Positions 42,790 to 50,700 of a stretch of 64,000 nucleotides of DNA are shown one piece after another. Below the pieces are notes generated by a model. The model saw nothing but the letters and a program-made list of their open reading frames with translations. It searched no databases and was not told the DNA's origin. Positions within the stretch are counted from its first letter, which is position 1; each line of letters begins with the position of its first letter. Source of the DNA: Phycisphaeraceae bacterium (GTDB taxonomy: Bacteria > Planctomycetota > Phycisphaerae > Phycisphaerales > Phycisphaeraceae); assembly GCA_028284155.1 (NCBI GenBank), contig JANQSF010000124.1, forward strand, positions 43,148 to 107,147, read 5' to 3'. A program made the position numbers and the translations under genes.

Positions 42790-43455
42790 TTACTGCGTGC
42801 CGTCCAGTGGATTTGCGGCGGCGAGTTGCGCTTCGGCTCGCGATAGACCGAGTTTGGCCGCTTCGCTGGCCGGCTTGATCGCTAAGGCCCGTTGATAGTG
42901 GTCGCGGGCGAGAGAGAACTTGCGCCGTTGGAAGTGGGCGTGCCCGATCAGGACCAACAGGCCTTCGGTTTCCTCTTGATTCAGAGCGGCGGTCGCGAAG
43001 TGCACGGCCCGTTCCATCTCGCCGTTGCTGTAGTGGCCGTAGGCAAGATGGGTTAGCGCGAAGTAGTCGCGCGGGTTGTCGCGCAGTAGCTTCTCGCACT
43101 CGCGGATCGCGACGGTGGGTTCGTAATCCAAACCAATGTGCACCTTCGCACCGCGCAGCCGTTTATTGTCAGGCTCGGTTTCGAGTCGCCGGTCGATCTC
43201 CTTGAGCACCTGACGGTAGTTCTCCGCGGTCGCCTCGAGTCCCGACAGGTGGCCGTGCCCAGATACGTGGTCGTGATGGTGGTGATCGCCGTGATGATGG
43301 TGATGATCGCCGTAGGCCTGCAACTGCTCAGCGGGGCTGGCTGGCGGGGTCCACAGCTTGGGAGCCAAGAACGCTCCGAGAGCAATTAACCCGAAGCACG
43401 CCACCACGCACACGGTCAGCCGTGTCACCCATCGACGTGGTGGCTGCGTGCTCAT
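42790..43455 (-). CDS. Membrane-anchored TPR protein with His-rich metal-binding segment
   Basis: A 221-residue protein. One membrane helix (residues 13-31) is followed by a periplasmic His-rich segment, YGDHHHHHGDHHHHDHVSGH (residues 48-67), which very likely binds zinc or a similar metal. The rest consists of about three TPR units (NPRDYFALTHLAYGHYSNGE, GLLVLIGHAHFQRRKFSLAR, HYQRALAIKPASEAAKLGL). It overlaps the pseudopilin gene by 4 bp (ATGA) and is thus coupled to it. It may hold metal at, or organise, the pseudopilus base. His-rich loops are typical of zinc-uptake proteins, which fits the zinc-related genes further right. Confidence 0.8.
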   Translation of the reverse strand: MSTQPPRRWVTRLTVCVVACFGLIALGAFLAPKLWTPPASPAEQLQAYGDHHHHHGDHHHHDHVSGHGHLSGLEATAENYRQVLKEIDRRLETEPDNKRLRGAKVHIGLDYEPTVAIRECEKLLRDNPRDYFALTHLAYGHYSNGEMERAVHFATAALNQEETEGLLVLIGHAHFQRRKFSLARDHYQRALAIKPASEAAKLGLSRAEAQLAAANPLDGTQ

Positions 43456-44174
43456 CAGGGGAACTCCACGTTGTCCATAGGCGTGAGCAGCACGCTGCCA
43501 TCGACCAGCATGACGTTGACCGCATCGTCGTGGCGACCGGCCGACAGGTCGCTGCGGGTTATGATGTCGGGTAAGACGGTTTCCGCGAACACCCAGCCGG
43601 TCGCCTCTTCGACGGCGACGCCCGCTTGCCAGCGAGCCATACCGTATGAGCGGGTGGGCGGCACGTCCCCAAAGGGATTGGGCTCGGCCAGTGGGCAGAC
43701 CGCGGGCTCGGCTCCGGACCCGGGCTGCGGCGACGTTGGCGAAAGCGGCGGCGGCGATGTTGGCGACGGGTCGGGATGCGGAGGTGCAGGCGGCGGCGGC
43801 GGTGGCGCAGGAGGAGCCGGCGGCGGGAAAGTATGGGCGGGCAGGATACTGAAACCGTTGTGCAGGCTGTTTGCTGCCCAACCGGACGATGTCGTCAGAG
43901 GTACTCCGCTCGGCAGGACGGCGCTCTGCGCCTCGTAATCGACGATCCAGTCCAACGGAGGCAGCCTCGGGGTGGCATCCAGTGCGACCTCGGCACTCGC
44001 GCGGACGCCCGCCTGGCGAAGGTTGCTCGCACACTCGGTCGCCTTGGCGGCGCGTTTGCTCCTGCCCAAAGCAGGCAGCAGCATCGTGATCAACAACACG
44101 ATGATTGCGATGACGATCAGCAACTCGATCAGGGAGAAGGCGCGTTGGCAGGGCCTGCGTATGCGACAACCCAT
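43455..44174 (-). CDS. Prepilin-like protein with proline-rich insert
   Basis: A 239-residue protein with a type IV prepilin N-terminus (RAFSLIELLIVIAIIVLLIT followed by MLLPALGRSKRA). A Pro/Ser-rich, low-complexity insert of about 50 residues (repeats of PPPAPP, PTSPPPLSPTSP) lies near 105-150. The C-terminus HDDAVNVMLVDGSVLL is the usual end of planctomycete prepilin-like proteins. The start at 44174 places the prepilin leader directly at the N-terminus. It is the first gene of a two-gene operon with the His-rich TPR protein, and its promoter carries a dyad also found upstream of hisI. Confidence 0.8.
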   Translation of the reverse strand: MGCRIRRPCQRAFSLIELLIVIAIIVLLITMLLPALGRSKRAAKATECASNLRQAGVRASAEVALDATPRLPPLDWIVDYEAQSAVLPSGVPLTTSSGWAANSLHNGFSILPAHTFPPPAPPAPPPPPPAPPHPDPSPTSPPPLSPTSPQPGSGAEPAVCPLAEPNPFGDVPPTRSYGMARWQAGVAVEEATGWVFAETVLPDIITRSDLSAGRHDDAVNVMLVDGSVLLTPMDNVEFP

Positions 44175-44202
44175 ATTCTGATTCCTGACTTGCGCTTGAA
44201 CC

Positions 44203-44218
44203 GTGACCGTTGCGTCAC
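44203..44218 (-). promoter_or_regulatory. Candidate operator upstream of the pseudopilin gene
   Basis: The minus strand reads GTGACGCAACGGTCAC, with exact 5 bp arms GTGAC/GTCAC. It begins 29 bp upstream of the ATG and immediately follows a TATGCT that could be the -10 box. A sequence with 13 of 16 identical bases and a TATGTC before it lies upstream of hisI (57793-57808). Confidence 0.5.
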
Positions 44219-44389
44219 GAGCATACGGCTCAGAGTCCTTCTTCCTGTCCCCGTTGACAGCGCGAACGACCCCCGGGCGAGCAGAAGGAGCGCCGTGATT
44301 ACGATCCCAACATGTGCTCTGGTCATGGATGTCCGCCAAATGGACTTCTCATACGCGGATTGAACATCGCTCATACCGACTTGCCGCAC

Positions 44390-45247
44390 TCACTTGGCCA
44401 GACCGTTCTTGGCCGACCCATCCGGATTGATGTTCCCTGTCGTCCAGAGGACACCGCGTCGCAGCAATTCGGCGAAGTTTGCGTCCCTAATCTCCGCGCT
44501 GGTGTGGCCTATAGAGACGGAAAAGACCTTGGTCTTCTTGGGGCCATAAGTGTTTGTCCAAACAATGGCGGCTTCGGCGGAGCGACCGCCTTTGAGGGCC
44601 TGCACACCCTTAGCCAGGACGGTGGCGCCATCAAAGATTTGGATATTGTTGTAAAGTTCGCCCTTGGGCGTGGTCCAGTTCTTAAGGCCCTTAAGTATGG
44701 GATGGTCCACCTTCTCGTACTTCACGTCAATCGTTTCTCGCGGACCGTGAGCAGTTGATTGCAGACCGATCATTTCAAACCAGTGGGCGTTGTCGGCCCC
44801 GACTTTCACTGGCTTTCTGTAATCACCCCAGCGGTAACTGTGCATGGCGCAGTGAATGTTGACTGCAGGCGTCCCCGCACGGTGGGCGTCCAGAATGCGC
44901 TTGACGTACACCGGGTCCTTGACGTTGGCGGTGCATTCATTGTGGATGACCAGGTCGTAGCCCTTCGCCCAGTCTTGATTCTTATAGACATCGAATCGCG
45001 CGTCGGTCTTGTTGCTGGATGTGCCTCCAATCGTGACTTCAGCGTTGAGCTTGGACTCGATGGCTTCCTTGATGGCTGGTCCTTGAGCGGGGTAGTCATG
45101 GCAGCATCCGCCGTTGATGAGAAGGATCCTCAACGGCGTGGCCGATTGGCCATCGCCTCTCTTGGCATCATCGGCGTGAACGAAAGCGCTTAGGCCCATT
45201 GACAAGAACAGGGCGATCACCAGCAAGATGCGTGATTGGGTCTGCAT
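44390..45247 (-). CDS. ThuA domain protein (copy 1 of 3)
   Basis: A 285-residue exported protein with a signal peptide (LLVIALFLSMGLSAFVHA). It is a ThuA-like class I glutamine-amidotransferase-fold protein: LRILLINGGCCHDYPAQGPA, YDLVIHNECTANVKDP, GTPAVNIHCAMHSYRWGDYR and WTNTYGPKKTKVFSVSIGHT. In ThuA the usual catalytic triad is not kept; the fold is linked to trehalose/sugar use in rhizobia and is common in planctomycetes as a periplasmic protein. It is the last of three tandem relatives. The ATG at 45247 is preferred as it starts the signal peptide. Confidence 0.88.
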   Translation of the reverse strand: MQTQSRILLVIALFLSMGLSAFVHADDAKRGDGQSATPLRILLINGGCCHDYPAQGPAIKEAIESKLNAEVTIGGTSSNKTDARFDVYKNQDWAKGYDLVIHNECTANVKDPVYVKRILDAHRAGTPAVNIHCAMHSYRWGDYRKPVKVGADNAHWFEMIGLQSTAHGPRETIDVKYEKVDHPILKGLKNWTTPKGELYNNIQIFDGATVLAKGVQALKGGRSAEAAIVWTNTYGPKKTKVFSVSIGHTSAEIRDANFAELLRRGVLWTTGNINPDGSAKNGLAK

Positions 45248-45355
45248 GCGTGTTCCTAGGAGTTGATTCACACGGAGAAGGTGACTTCGGGGGCAAGCCT
45301 AATAGAGGGGGTCGGGTCGGCGAATTGCACTCGCGCAATTGGTAGGGGGCGATAC

Positions 45356-46234
45356 TTAATCCTTGGGCTCAGCTTTCTTGATCGGATTGTCCTTCGACGG
45401 CACGCCGTCCTTGGGAACTTCAACGCCGGAAGTCCATGCAATGGCATTGAGGATGAGTGTGCGCCAGTTCTTGTCATCCCAGGTGTGGTGGTAGTGACCG
45501 CCTGTTGTTCCGAATCCCCGGCCCTTGCCGCCGGGACGCTCGTAGGCCCAGCCGATGTGCTGGATCTCGCCGGCCGCCATTGACTTGCGCACGTGTGGAT
45601 TGTTGGAGTGCGGGCCGTCCTTGCGCTTCATGGTTGACTGTGGCGGGTGCGCGGAGAGAATCGGGGTGACGCCTTTCATTTTGGGCTGGAATCGCATGTG
45701 GAAGTACCACTCGTCGTCTTGCACGAAGGGCTTGCAGCCGTTCGTGATGGGGTGCTTCGGAAGCGACTTGATGTTCGCCTTCCAGTGCGGATTAACTGAC
45801 CAGTGTGTTTCAAAGTAGCCGCCCGTGGCCTTGAGCATGATGTTGCCGGCCTTGCCTTTGGGGACTTCCACCCCGTAATGCATGCAAACGATGCCCACCC
45901 CATCATCAATGAGCTTCTGGAATTGCTCAAGGTGGTTCATGACAAGGTGCCCCTTGCCGCCGTTGCAGTAGATGACGACGCAGGCCGCCCCTTCAAAGGC
46001 CTTGGTGTCCTTTGGCCAACCCATGTGCTGCGTAGTCTCGAAGCCGAGCCCGCTATCCTCGAGCGCTTTTGCAAGCAGCGCGTTCCCGGCCAGGTGAGCG
46101 TGGACGTTACCGGTCTTGCCTCGGTCCGCAAGGAACACCACTTTTGTCTTTTCCTCCGCGGCGGCGATGGATCCGAAAGCTGCAATGAGGGTGAACAGCA
46201 GGAGCAAGAACGATTTGTTGCGTGCGAGGTTCAT
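45356..46234 (-). CDS. ThuA domain protein (copy 2 of 3)
   Basis: A 292-residue exported ThuA protein. After the signal peptide (KSFLLLLFTLIAAFGSIAAA) the fold starts with KVVFLADRGKTGNVHAHLAG and continues with GIVCMHYGVEVPKGKAG and GYFETHWSVNPHW. This subtype keeps a His-rich surface (HYHHTWDD near the end). An AGGA site lies 8 bp before the ATG. It is 108 bp upstream of copy 1 and 130 bp downstream of copy 3, all on one strand, so cotranscription is likely. The substrate is unknown. Confidence 0.88.
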   Translation of the reverse strand: MNLARNKSFLLLLFTLIAAFGSIAAAEEKTKVVFLADRGKTGNVHAHLAGNALLAKALEDSGLGFETTQHMGWPKDTKAFEGAACVVIYCNGGKGHLVMNHLEQFQKLIDDGVGIVCMHYGVEVPKGKAGNIMLKATGGYFETHWSVNPHWKANIKSLPKHPITNGCKPFVQDDEWYFHMRFQPKMKGVTPILSAHPPQSTMKRKDGPHSNNPHVRKSMAAGEIQHIGWAYERPGGKGRGFGTTGGHYHHTWDDKNWRTLILNAIAWTSGVEVPKDGVPSKDNPIKKAEPKD

Positions 46235-46364
46235 GAGCTGTCCTGAGTTATGAGCAATGAGTCGGAGGCAATGGGATGACAAGGTCGAATGGTGGGGCTG
46301 ACGGATTCGTCATGAGATCAGCCATGACATTTGCAAAGCAGTGGTACACGAGTGGGAACCGGCG

Positions 46365-47291
46365 TCAATGCGCTGGCTTGATGTCCTTTGGGTCGCGCGA
46401 GGCCGCACGATCGGCGGGCAGATTCTTGGCCGACACCGGCGCAAAGGTGACCTTCCCAGTCGCTGCCCATTCTGTCCCGCGGATCAGCGTCTCTTGGAAT
46501 GCTACGCCGAGCATCGATCTGCTGTCGTGCCCCAAAACGGTGTGAAAGACCCTACCCTTGCCATAATTGATGGTCATCAGCACAGGTTCGTGCCGTTCGG
46601 AACCGCCTTTGGCAAACGCGGTGGCAAGAATAGTCATGTTCTTCGCCGGGCCACGCAGCCGATCGTAAAGCTCCTCCTTTGCCTGGAGGAACTCGGTCGG
46701 CAATCCACGCGTGATGGGGTGATCCGCTTTGCGAACGACAACCTTGTACTCCCAGGGCCGACCGTGTGAACCCCCGCGCCCCTTCGACTCGTCGCGAACG
46801 ATCTCACCATCTTTCCAATAGACGTAAGGCCCGTGTTTCTCGTTGCGACCTCCCCAGCCGCCAAGCCCAATCATCTCGTTGTACTCTTTCCAATTCGGGA
46901 ACGAATTGTCGGCGGCGTGGACCACGACAAGGGCGCCGCCCTCTTTCATGTACTTGACGAACGCCGCCTTGGTCTTTTCTGTCCAAGACTGGCCGTTGTA
47001 GTTGGAGAGGACAACGTCGTACGCGGAGAAGTCCGGATTGAAGCCGGCAACATCCGCTTTCGTGACGGTGGCGCGCTCAATGTTGAATCGCCCGGTGGCT
47101 TCGAGTGTGTCAATCATCACCGGCGAACATCGCTTCCAGTCGTGGTTGTTCTGACCATCGATCAGTAGCACGTTGATCTTGGCTTTCGATTTCGGCTCGT
47201 CTTTGCCACTGTCGGCCAGAGCGACGACCGAATGAATTGACAGCACAATTGCGACAGAGAGTACCGAACAAACAGACGGAGACTTGATCAT
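46365..47291 (-). CDS. ThuA domain protein (copy 3 of 3)
   Basis: A 308-residue exported ThuA protein with a signal peptide (PSVCSVLSVAIVLSIHSVVALA). Clear parts are INVLLIDGQNNHDWKRCSPV, YDVVLSNYNGQSWTEKTKA, GGALVVVHAADNSFPNWKEY and GKGRVFHTVLGHDSRSM. Sequence identity with copies 1 and 2 is low, so the tandem is old. It is the first gene of the ThuA cluster and is preceded by a near-consensus promoter 110 bp upstream. Confidence 0.9.
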   Translation of the reverse strand: MIKSPSVCSVLSVAIVLSIHSVVALADSGKDEPKSKAKINVLLIDGQNNHDWKRCSPVMIDTLEATGRFNIERATVTKADVAGFNPDFSAYDVVLSNYNGQSWTEKTKAAFVKYMKEGGALVVVHAADNSFPNWKEYNEMIGLGGWGGRNEKHGPYVYWKDGEIVRDESKGRGGSHGRPWEYKVVVRKADHPITRGLPTEFLQAKEELYDRLRGPAKNMTILATAFAKGGSERHEPVLMTINYGKGRVFHTVLGHDSRSMLGVAFQETLIRGTEWAATGKVTFAPVSAKNLPADRAASRDPKDIKPAH

Positions 47292-47402
47292 GAGTCACTC
47301 CTGTTCAATTGCCTTCATTTGGATTGACGACCATCTCAAGTCAAGGTGGACAGGTCTGCGTCTCTCACAGGCCGCCTGACTAGCTATTGAGAACGCATTA
47401 TC

Positions 47403-47431
47403 ATTATATGGTAGTTCCTATCATTTCTCAA
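47403..47431 (-). promoter_or_regulatory. Sigma-70-type promoter for the ThuA cluster
   Basis: The minus strand has TTGAGA, a 17 bp spacer and TATAAT, in an AT-rich stretch that stands out from the GC-rich surroundings. The 5' leader to the first thuA-like ATG would be about 105 bases. GAAC and GTTC half-sites flank the -10 box and might be part of an operator. Confidence 0.6.
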
Positions 47432-47653
47432 ACCAAGCGATCGGGCGAGGCTATCTGGTCGAATTGAAGTGCCTCAAATTCAGCAGCGGCAAAGATTAAC
47501 GAAGCAGTGCGGGCAAGTTGAACGGGGAGGATGGCGCAATCAAACAAGCCATAGACCGTGAATCAAGCGATGAAGCATGCGGTCCCCGCTGGGCTCCTCG
47601 GGACTGGCAGCGCAACGCTCAACCGAGCAGACTGAACGGTTTCGGCGGCCGAT

Positions 47654-48829
47654 TCAGACGACCCAAGTCAGTACCCACGGAGTCGCAAACCACAAGGCGA
47701 CGAGTAGTCCGCAGGTCAGCAAGACGCTTATGCAAAGGATGGCGATGGCTTCGAACAGCACCAGGAAGCGGATCACTCCCGGACTCGCGCCGATCAGCCG
47801 CAAACTCATGAACTCTGCGGACCGCAGCCGCTTGCTGAGGAGCAACACCAGGCCGACGATCAGGAACGATGACAGCGCGACGACGACAAGCAAAACGGTG
47901 ACCAGGGCGCGGATCCGGAAGACCGTGTCGAAGAGATTGGAAATCTGTTCGGCCGGTCGGATGAGTTGCAAGGGCCGGTCCTCGCCGACATAACGGCCGA
48001 GCAAGATGACTCCTGACTTCGGGTCTCGCGGGATGAGGATCGCGGCGGTGATCGGGTAGTCTTTCATGTCGCCGTGAAAGTGGAACGAAGCGATGTTGTC
48101 GTCGGTGATCTCGGTGTACTCGACCACCGACGCGTTCAGGGCTCTGTTCTCACCTCTTTGTTCTAGCACGGCGTCATCCAACTGTGTGGCGTCCTGGTGT
48201 CCGTGTGCCAGGCCCTCGATCACCCAAGTCGTCTTGAGGTCGGCCAGGACAGCGCGATCATCCGGTGTGCCGGTCGGAGCGAGAACACCGACCACTCGCA
48301 TTTTCAGCGGGAACACGCCGGTGAGATCGAAGACGCGCTCGGGGGTCGTGACAAGCGCATCCCCCGGTGATAGGTTCAGGTCTTGGGCGACATCCGAGCC
48401 GACCACGCAATCGCCCAGCTGAGTGAAGGCCTGCCCCTTTTTGAACTGCAGACCTCGGAAGTCGATGTAGTCGACCGTTGTGCCTACGACCGTGTAGCCT
48501 TGCGCTTGGTAGCGGGCGTAGATTGGGATGGATCGCCCCAGCCCATCGGCCGCCGCGTCGTTCGCGTCTTGCAACTTGATACGTGGCTGGTCATTCTCCG
48601 AGAAGTAGAGCCCGTTAAAGACCAACTCGAGCGAGCTGCCCTTCGCACCCAGAAGCAACGGCGTCGAGTCGGCCCGCTCGCGCAGGTGAGCCTCAGCCAG
48701 ATCGACGACCAGCCAGATCGCGGCTGGGAGGAGTAACCCAAGCGTCACGACGAGGGTGACCAGCGCGCTCCGCCAGCGGTGTTGCCACAGGTATCGGCAG
48801 CCAAGATAGACCGGGCCCGCGATCGTCAT
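47654..48829 (-). CDS. FtsX-like ABC transporter permease
   Basis: A 391-residue permease with the MacB/FtsX layout: one N-terminal helix (LVTLVVTLGLLLPAAIWLVV), a periplasmic domain of about 240 residues, and three C-terminal helices (VTVLLVVVALSSFLIVGLVLLL, VIRFLVLFEAIAILCISVLL, and the final hydrophobic stretch). Such permeases do not pump ions in the ABC-3 way but drive mechanical transport or lipoprotein/peptide release. It overlaps the ATPase gene by 4 bp (ATGA). Together with the ATPase, the 396-residue membrane protein and the ZnuA-like lipoprotein it makes one operon. Confidence 0.85.
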   Translation of the reverse strand: MTIAGPVYLGCRYLWQHRWRSALVTLVVTLGLLLPAAIWLVVDLAEAHLRERADSTPLLLGAKGSSLELVFNGLYFSENDQPRIKLQDANDAAADGLGRSIPIYARYQAQGYTVVGTTVDYIDFRGLQFKKGQAFTQLGDCVVGSDVAQDLNLSPGDALVTTPERVFDLTGVFPLKMRVVGVLAPTGTPDDRAVLADLKTTWVIEGLAHGHQDATQLDDAVLEQRGENRALNASVVEYTEITDDNIASFHFHGDMKDYPITAAILIPRDPKSGVILLGRYVGEDRPLQLIRPAEQISNLFDTVFRIRALVTVLLVVVALSSFLIVGLVLLLSKRLRSAEFMSLRLIGASPGVIRFLVLFEAIAILCISVLLTCGLLVALWFATPWVLTWVV

Positions 48830-49494
48830 GCTCGCCGCCCCCCCAGTGCCGGCAGGTCAATCACCCGACCGAAGTGGTCCAAGAGCTCGTGATCGTGGGT
48901 GACCATGACAAACCCTGCCCCGGATTGTTCGGCGGTACTGCGTAGCAGTTTGACGATCCGCTTCTGGTTGTCGGGGTCGAGACTGCCAGTCGGTTCATCG
49001 GCCAGCAACAGGCCGGGCTTCGTGACCAAGGCCCTGCAGATGGCGACGCGCTGGCGCTCGCCCTGAGACAATTCGTCCGGGCGCGCACGAAGCAAATGCG
49101 TGATGCCGGTGGCCTCGGCGAGTTCATCGGCCCGGGTACGGGCGTCGGCGTCGAGCGTCAGCTCGTCGGTAAGCCTGAACGGCAGCAGGATATTGTCGTG
49201 GGCATCGAGATAGTCGATCAACTCGAACTCTTGAAACACCAACCCCACGTTCGCGATTCGAAACGCCCGAGCCTGCTTGTCAGTCATGTCAGATACGTTG
49301 TGGCCGAGCAATCGCACACGACCGCTGACGGGGCGCAACACCCCTGCGATCAAACGCAGAAGTGTCGTCTTGCCGCTGCCGCTGGGACCGATGATCGCGA
49401 TCGGTTGCTGTGCATCAATCGAGAGATCATCGATCGCCAACTCAAAGCGATCAGCCTCGTACCTGAACACCAGGCTTTCGATCTCGATGCTCAA
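48826..49494 (-). CDS. LolD/MacB-type ABC transporter ATPase
   Basis: A 222-residue ATPase. Walker A GPSGSGKTT (about 36-44), Q-loop VFQEFELIDYL, signature LSQGERQRVAICRAL and Walker B LLLADEPTGSLD are all intact, followed by the H-loop MVTHDHELL. This is the LolD/MacB/FtsE class, the partner of FtsX-type permeases. It overlaps the genes on both sides by 4 bp (ATGA), showing tight translational coupling in the operon. Confidence 0.93.
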   Translation of the reverse strand: MSIEIESLVFRYEADRFELAIDDLSIDAQQPIAIIGPSGSGKTTLLRLIAGVLRPVSGRVRLLGHNVSDMTDKQARAFRIANVGLVFQEFELIDYLDAHDNILLPFRLTDELTLDADARTRADELAEATGITHLLRARPDELSQGERQRVAICRALVTKPGLLLADEPTGSLDPDNQKRIVKLLRSTAEQSGAGFVMVTHDHELLDHFGRVIDLPALGGRRA

Positions 49495-50687
49495 TCGACG
49501 CGCGCCTCTTCAAGAATCTCGACCGACGTCAACCGCCATGTTCCGTCAATCGGCACGGCGACGACCTCGGCGTGGTACTGATTGCGACGGTTGTGAGCGT
49601 GCCCCCAGTGGCTCACCGTTCCGGCGCTGACCCAGCGGACGCGGGCGTGCAGCCGATCGGTCATCGACTCGATGAACTCGCAGTCCTGCACTTCGACATC
49701 GAGCACGCGCACGCGCGGCCCGCCGTTCTCCGCGTCACTGAGCCCCCGTTTGATATCGAGGTAGAGCGACTCAAGCAGCGGACCATCCACGCTGGTGGCG
49801 AGCGTGTCGAAGACCTTCAATTCATCCCGGTAGGCGAAGCCGTGATACACGTTGGTGAGCAGTGACTCGATCGTGACTTTTGCCTGCTCTTCTTCCACGT
49901 GGGAAGCCATCCCCTGGCTGAGCGAAACCGCCGCTACAGCGATCCCCCCGGTCAACACACCCGCACTAACGATGCGTCGGGGCAATTTGTTACCAACGGG
50001 GACGATCAGAAGGATCAGCCCACAGGCACTCAAGCCGCCCGCGAGGTAGAGCGGTGCATAGGACGGTTGCTGGGTCACCGCGGTGTCCGCCAATGTTCGC
50101 ACGCTGAACGCCGACGCAGGCAGTTCCCAGGCAACCGTCCGATTGTCGGAGAGTCGGAAGTCGACAGACGTACGGTCGGCCGGCGAAGTGAGCAATTCGA
50201 TCTGCAACGGGATCCGGTCCGGCGGGTCGAATTGCCGATCGTCGAACAGATTCAAGCGGACTTCGATCTGCCGGGGCAGGTCCTCGCGTCGGCACACGAA
50301 GATCCCCGACATCAGTGCCTCATAGATCGGAATCGTCTCCCGTTCGTCCGGCCGCGTGCCCGCTTCGGCGTCCCAGCGCACAAACCCGACATAATCGGGC
50401 TCGAAGGTCAATGGTTTGCCATCCGCACTGACTGCAAAGGCCTTCGCCAGGAGAGGCCCGGCCTCTTTGGCTAACTTCTCTTGCTCGTCGGGGTGGATGT
50501 CGTCGAACTCAAAGGACAACGGCAGCGCCAACGTTGCGGTGGTGGTCACGAACTCGACCCGCACCTCGTAAGGCTCAATGTAAACAAAGCACGCGAAAAT
50601 CCGGTCGATATGCGCCGACGCTGTGCCGGGGCAGACGACAAGCAACAAGCAGCAGGCGGCAAGAGCCGTCCGGGCACGATTCGACAT
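49491..50687 (-). CDS. Exported membrane protein of ZnuA-like/FtsX operon, unknown family
   Basis: A 398-residue protein with a signal peptide (TALAACCLLLVVCPGTASA) and a predicted periplasmic region (HIDRIFACFVYIEPYEVRVE; FEFDDIHPDEQEKL), then two hydrophobic helices (APLYLAGGLSACGLILLIVP and IVSAGVLTGGIAVAAVSLS, about 215-260) and a second soluble domain (VTIESLLTNVYHGFAYRDEL, AEVVAVPIDGTWRLTSVEIL) that resembles NTF2-like folds. I do not recognise a named family. It has a HAHNRR segment near the end. It lies between the ZnuA-like and ATPase genes and probably couples the two. The ATG at 50687 starts 14 bp after the stop of the lipoprotein gene. Confidence 0.7.
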   Translation of the reverse strand: MSNRARTALAACCLLLVVCPGTASAHIDRIFACFVYIEPYEVRVEFVTTTATLALPLSFEFDDIHPDEQEKLAKEAGPLLAKAFAVSADGKPLTFEPDYVGFVRWDAEAGTRPDERETIPIYEALMSGIFVCRREDLPRQIEVRLNLFDDRQFDPPDRIPLQIELLTSPADRTSVDFRLSDNRTVAWELPASAFSVRTLADTAVTQQPSYAPLYLAGGLSACGLILLIVPVGNKLPRRIVSAGVLTGGIAVAAVSLSQGMASHVEEEQAKVTIESLLTNVYHGFAYRDELKVFDTLATSVDGPLLESLYLDIKRGLSDAENGGPRVRVLDVEVQDCEFIESMTDRLHARVRWVSAGTVSHWGHAHNRRNQYHAEVVAVPIDGTWRLTSVEILEEARVD

Positions 50688-50700
50688 CGCGGTGAGTTCC

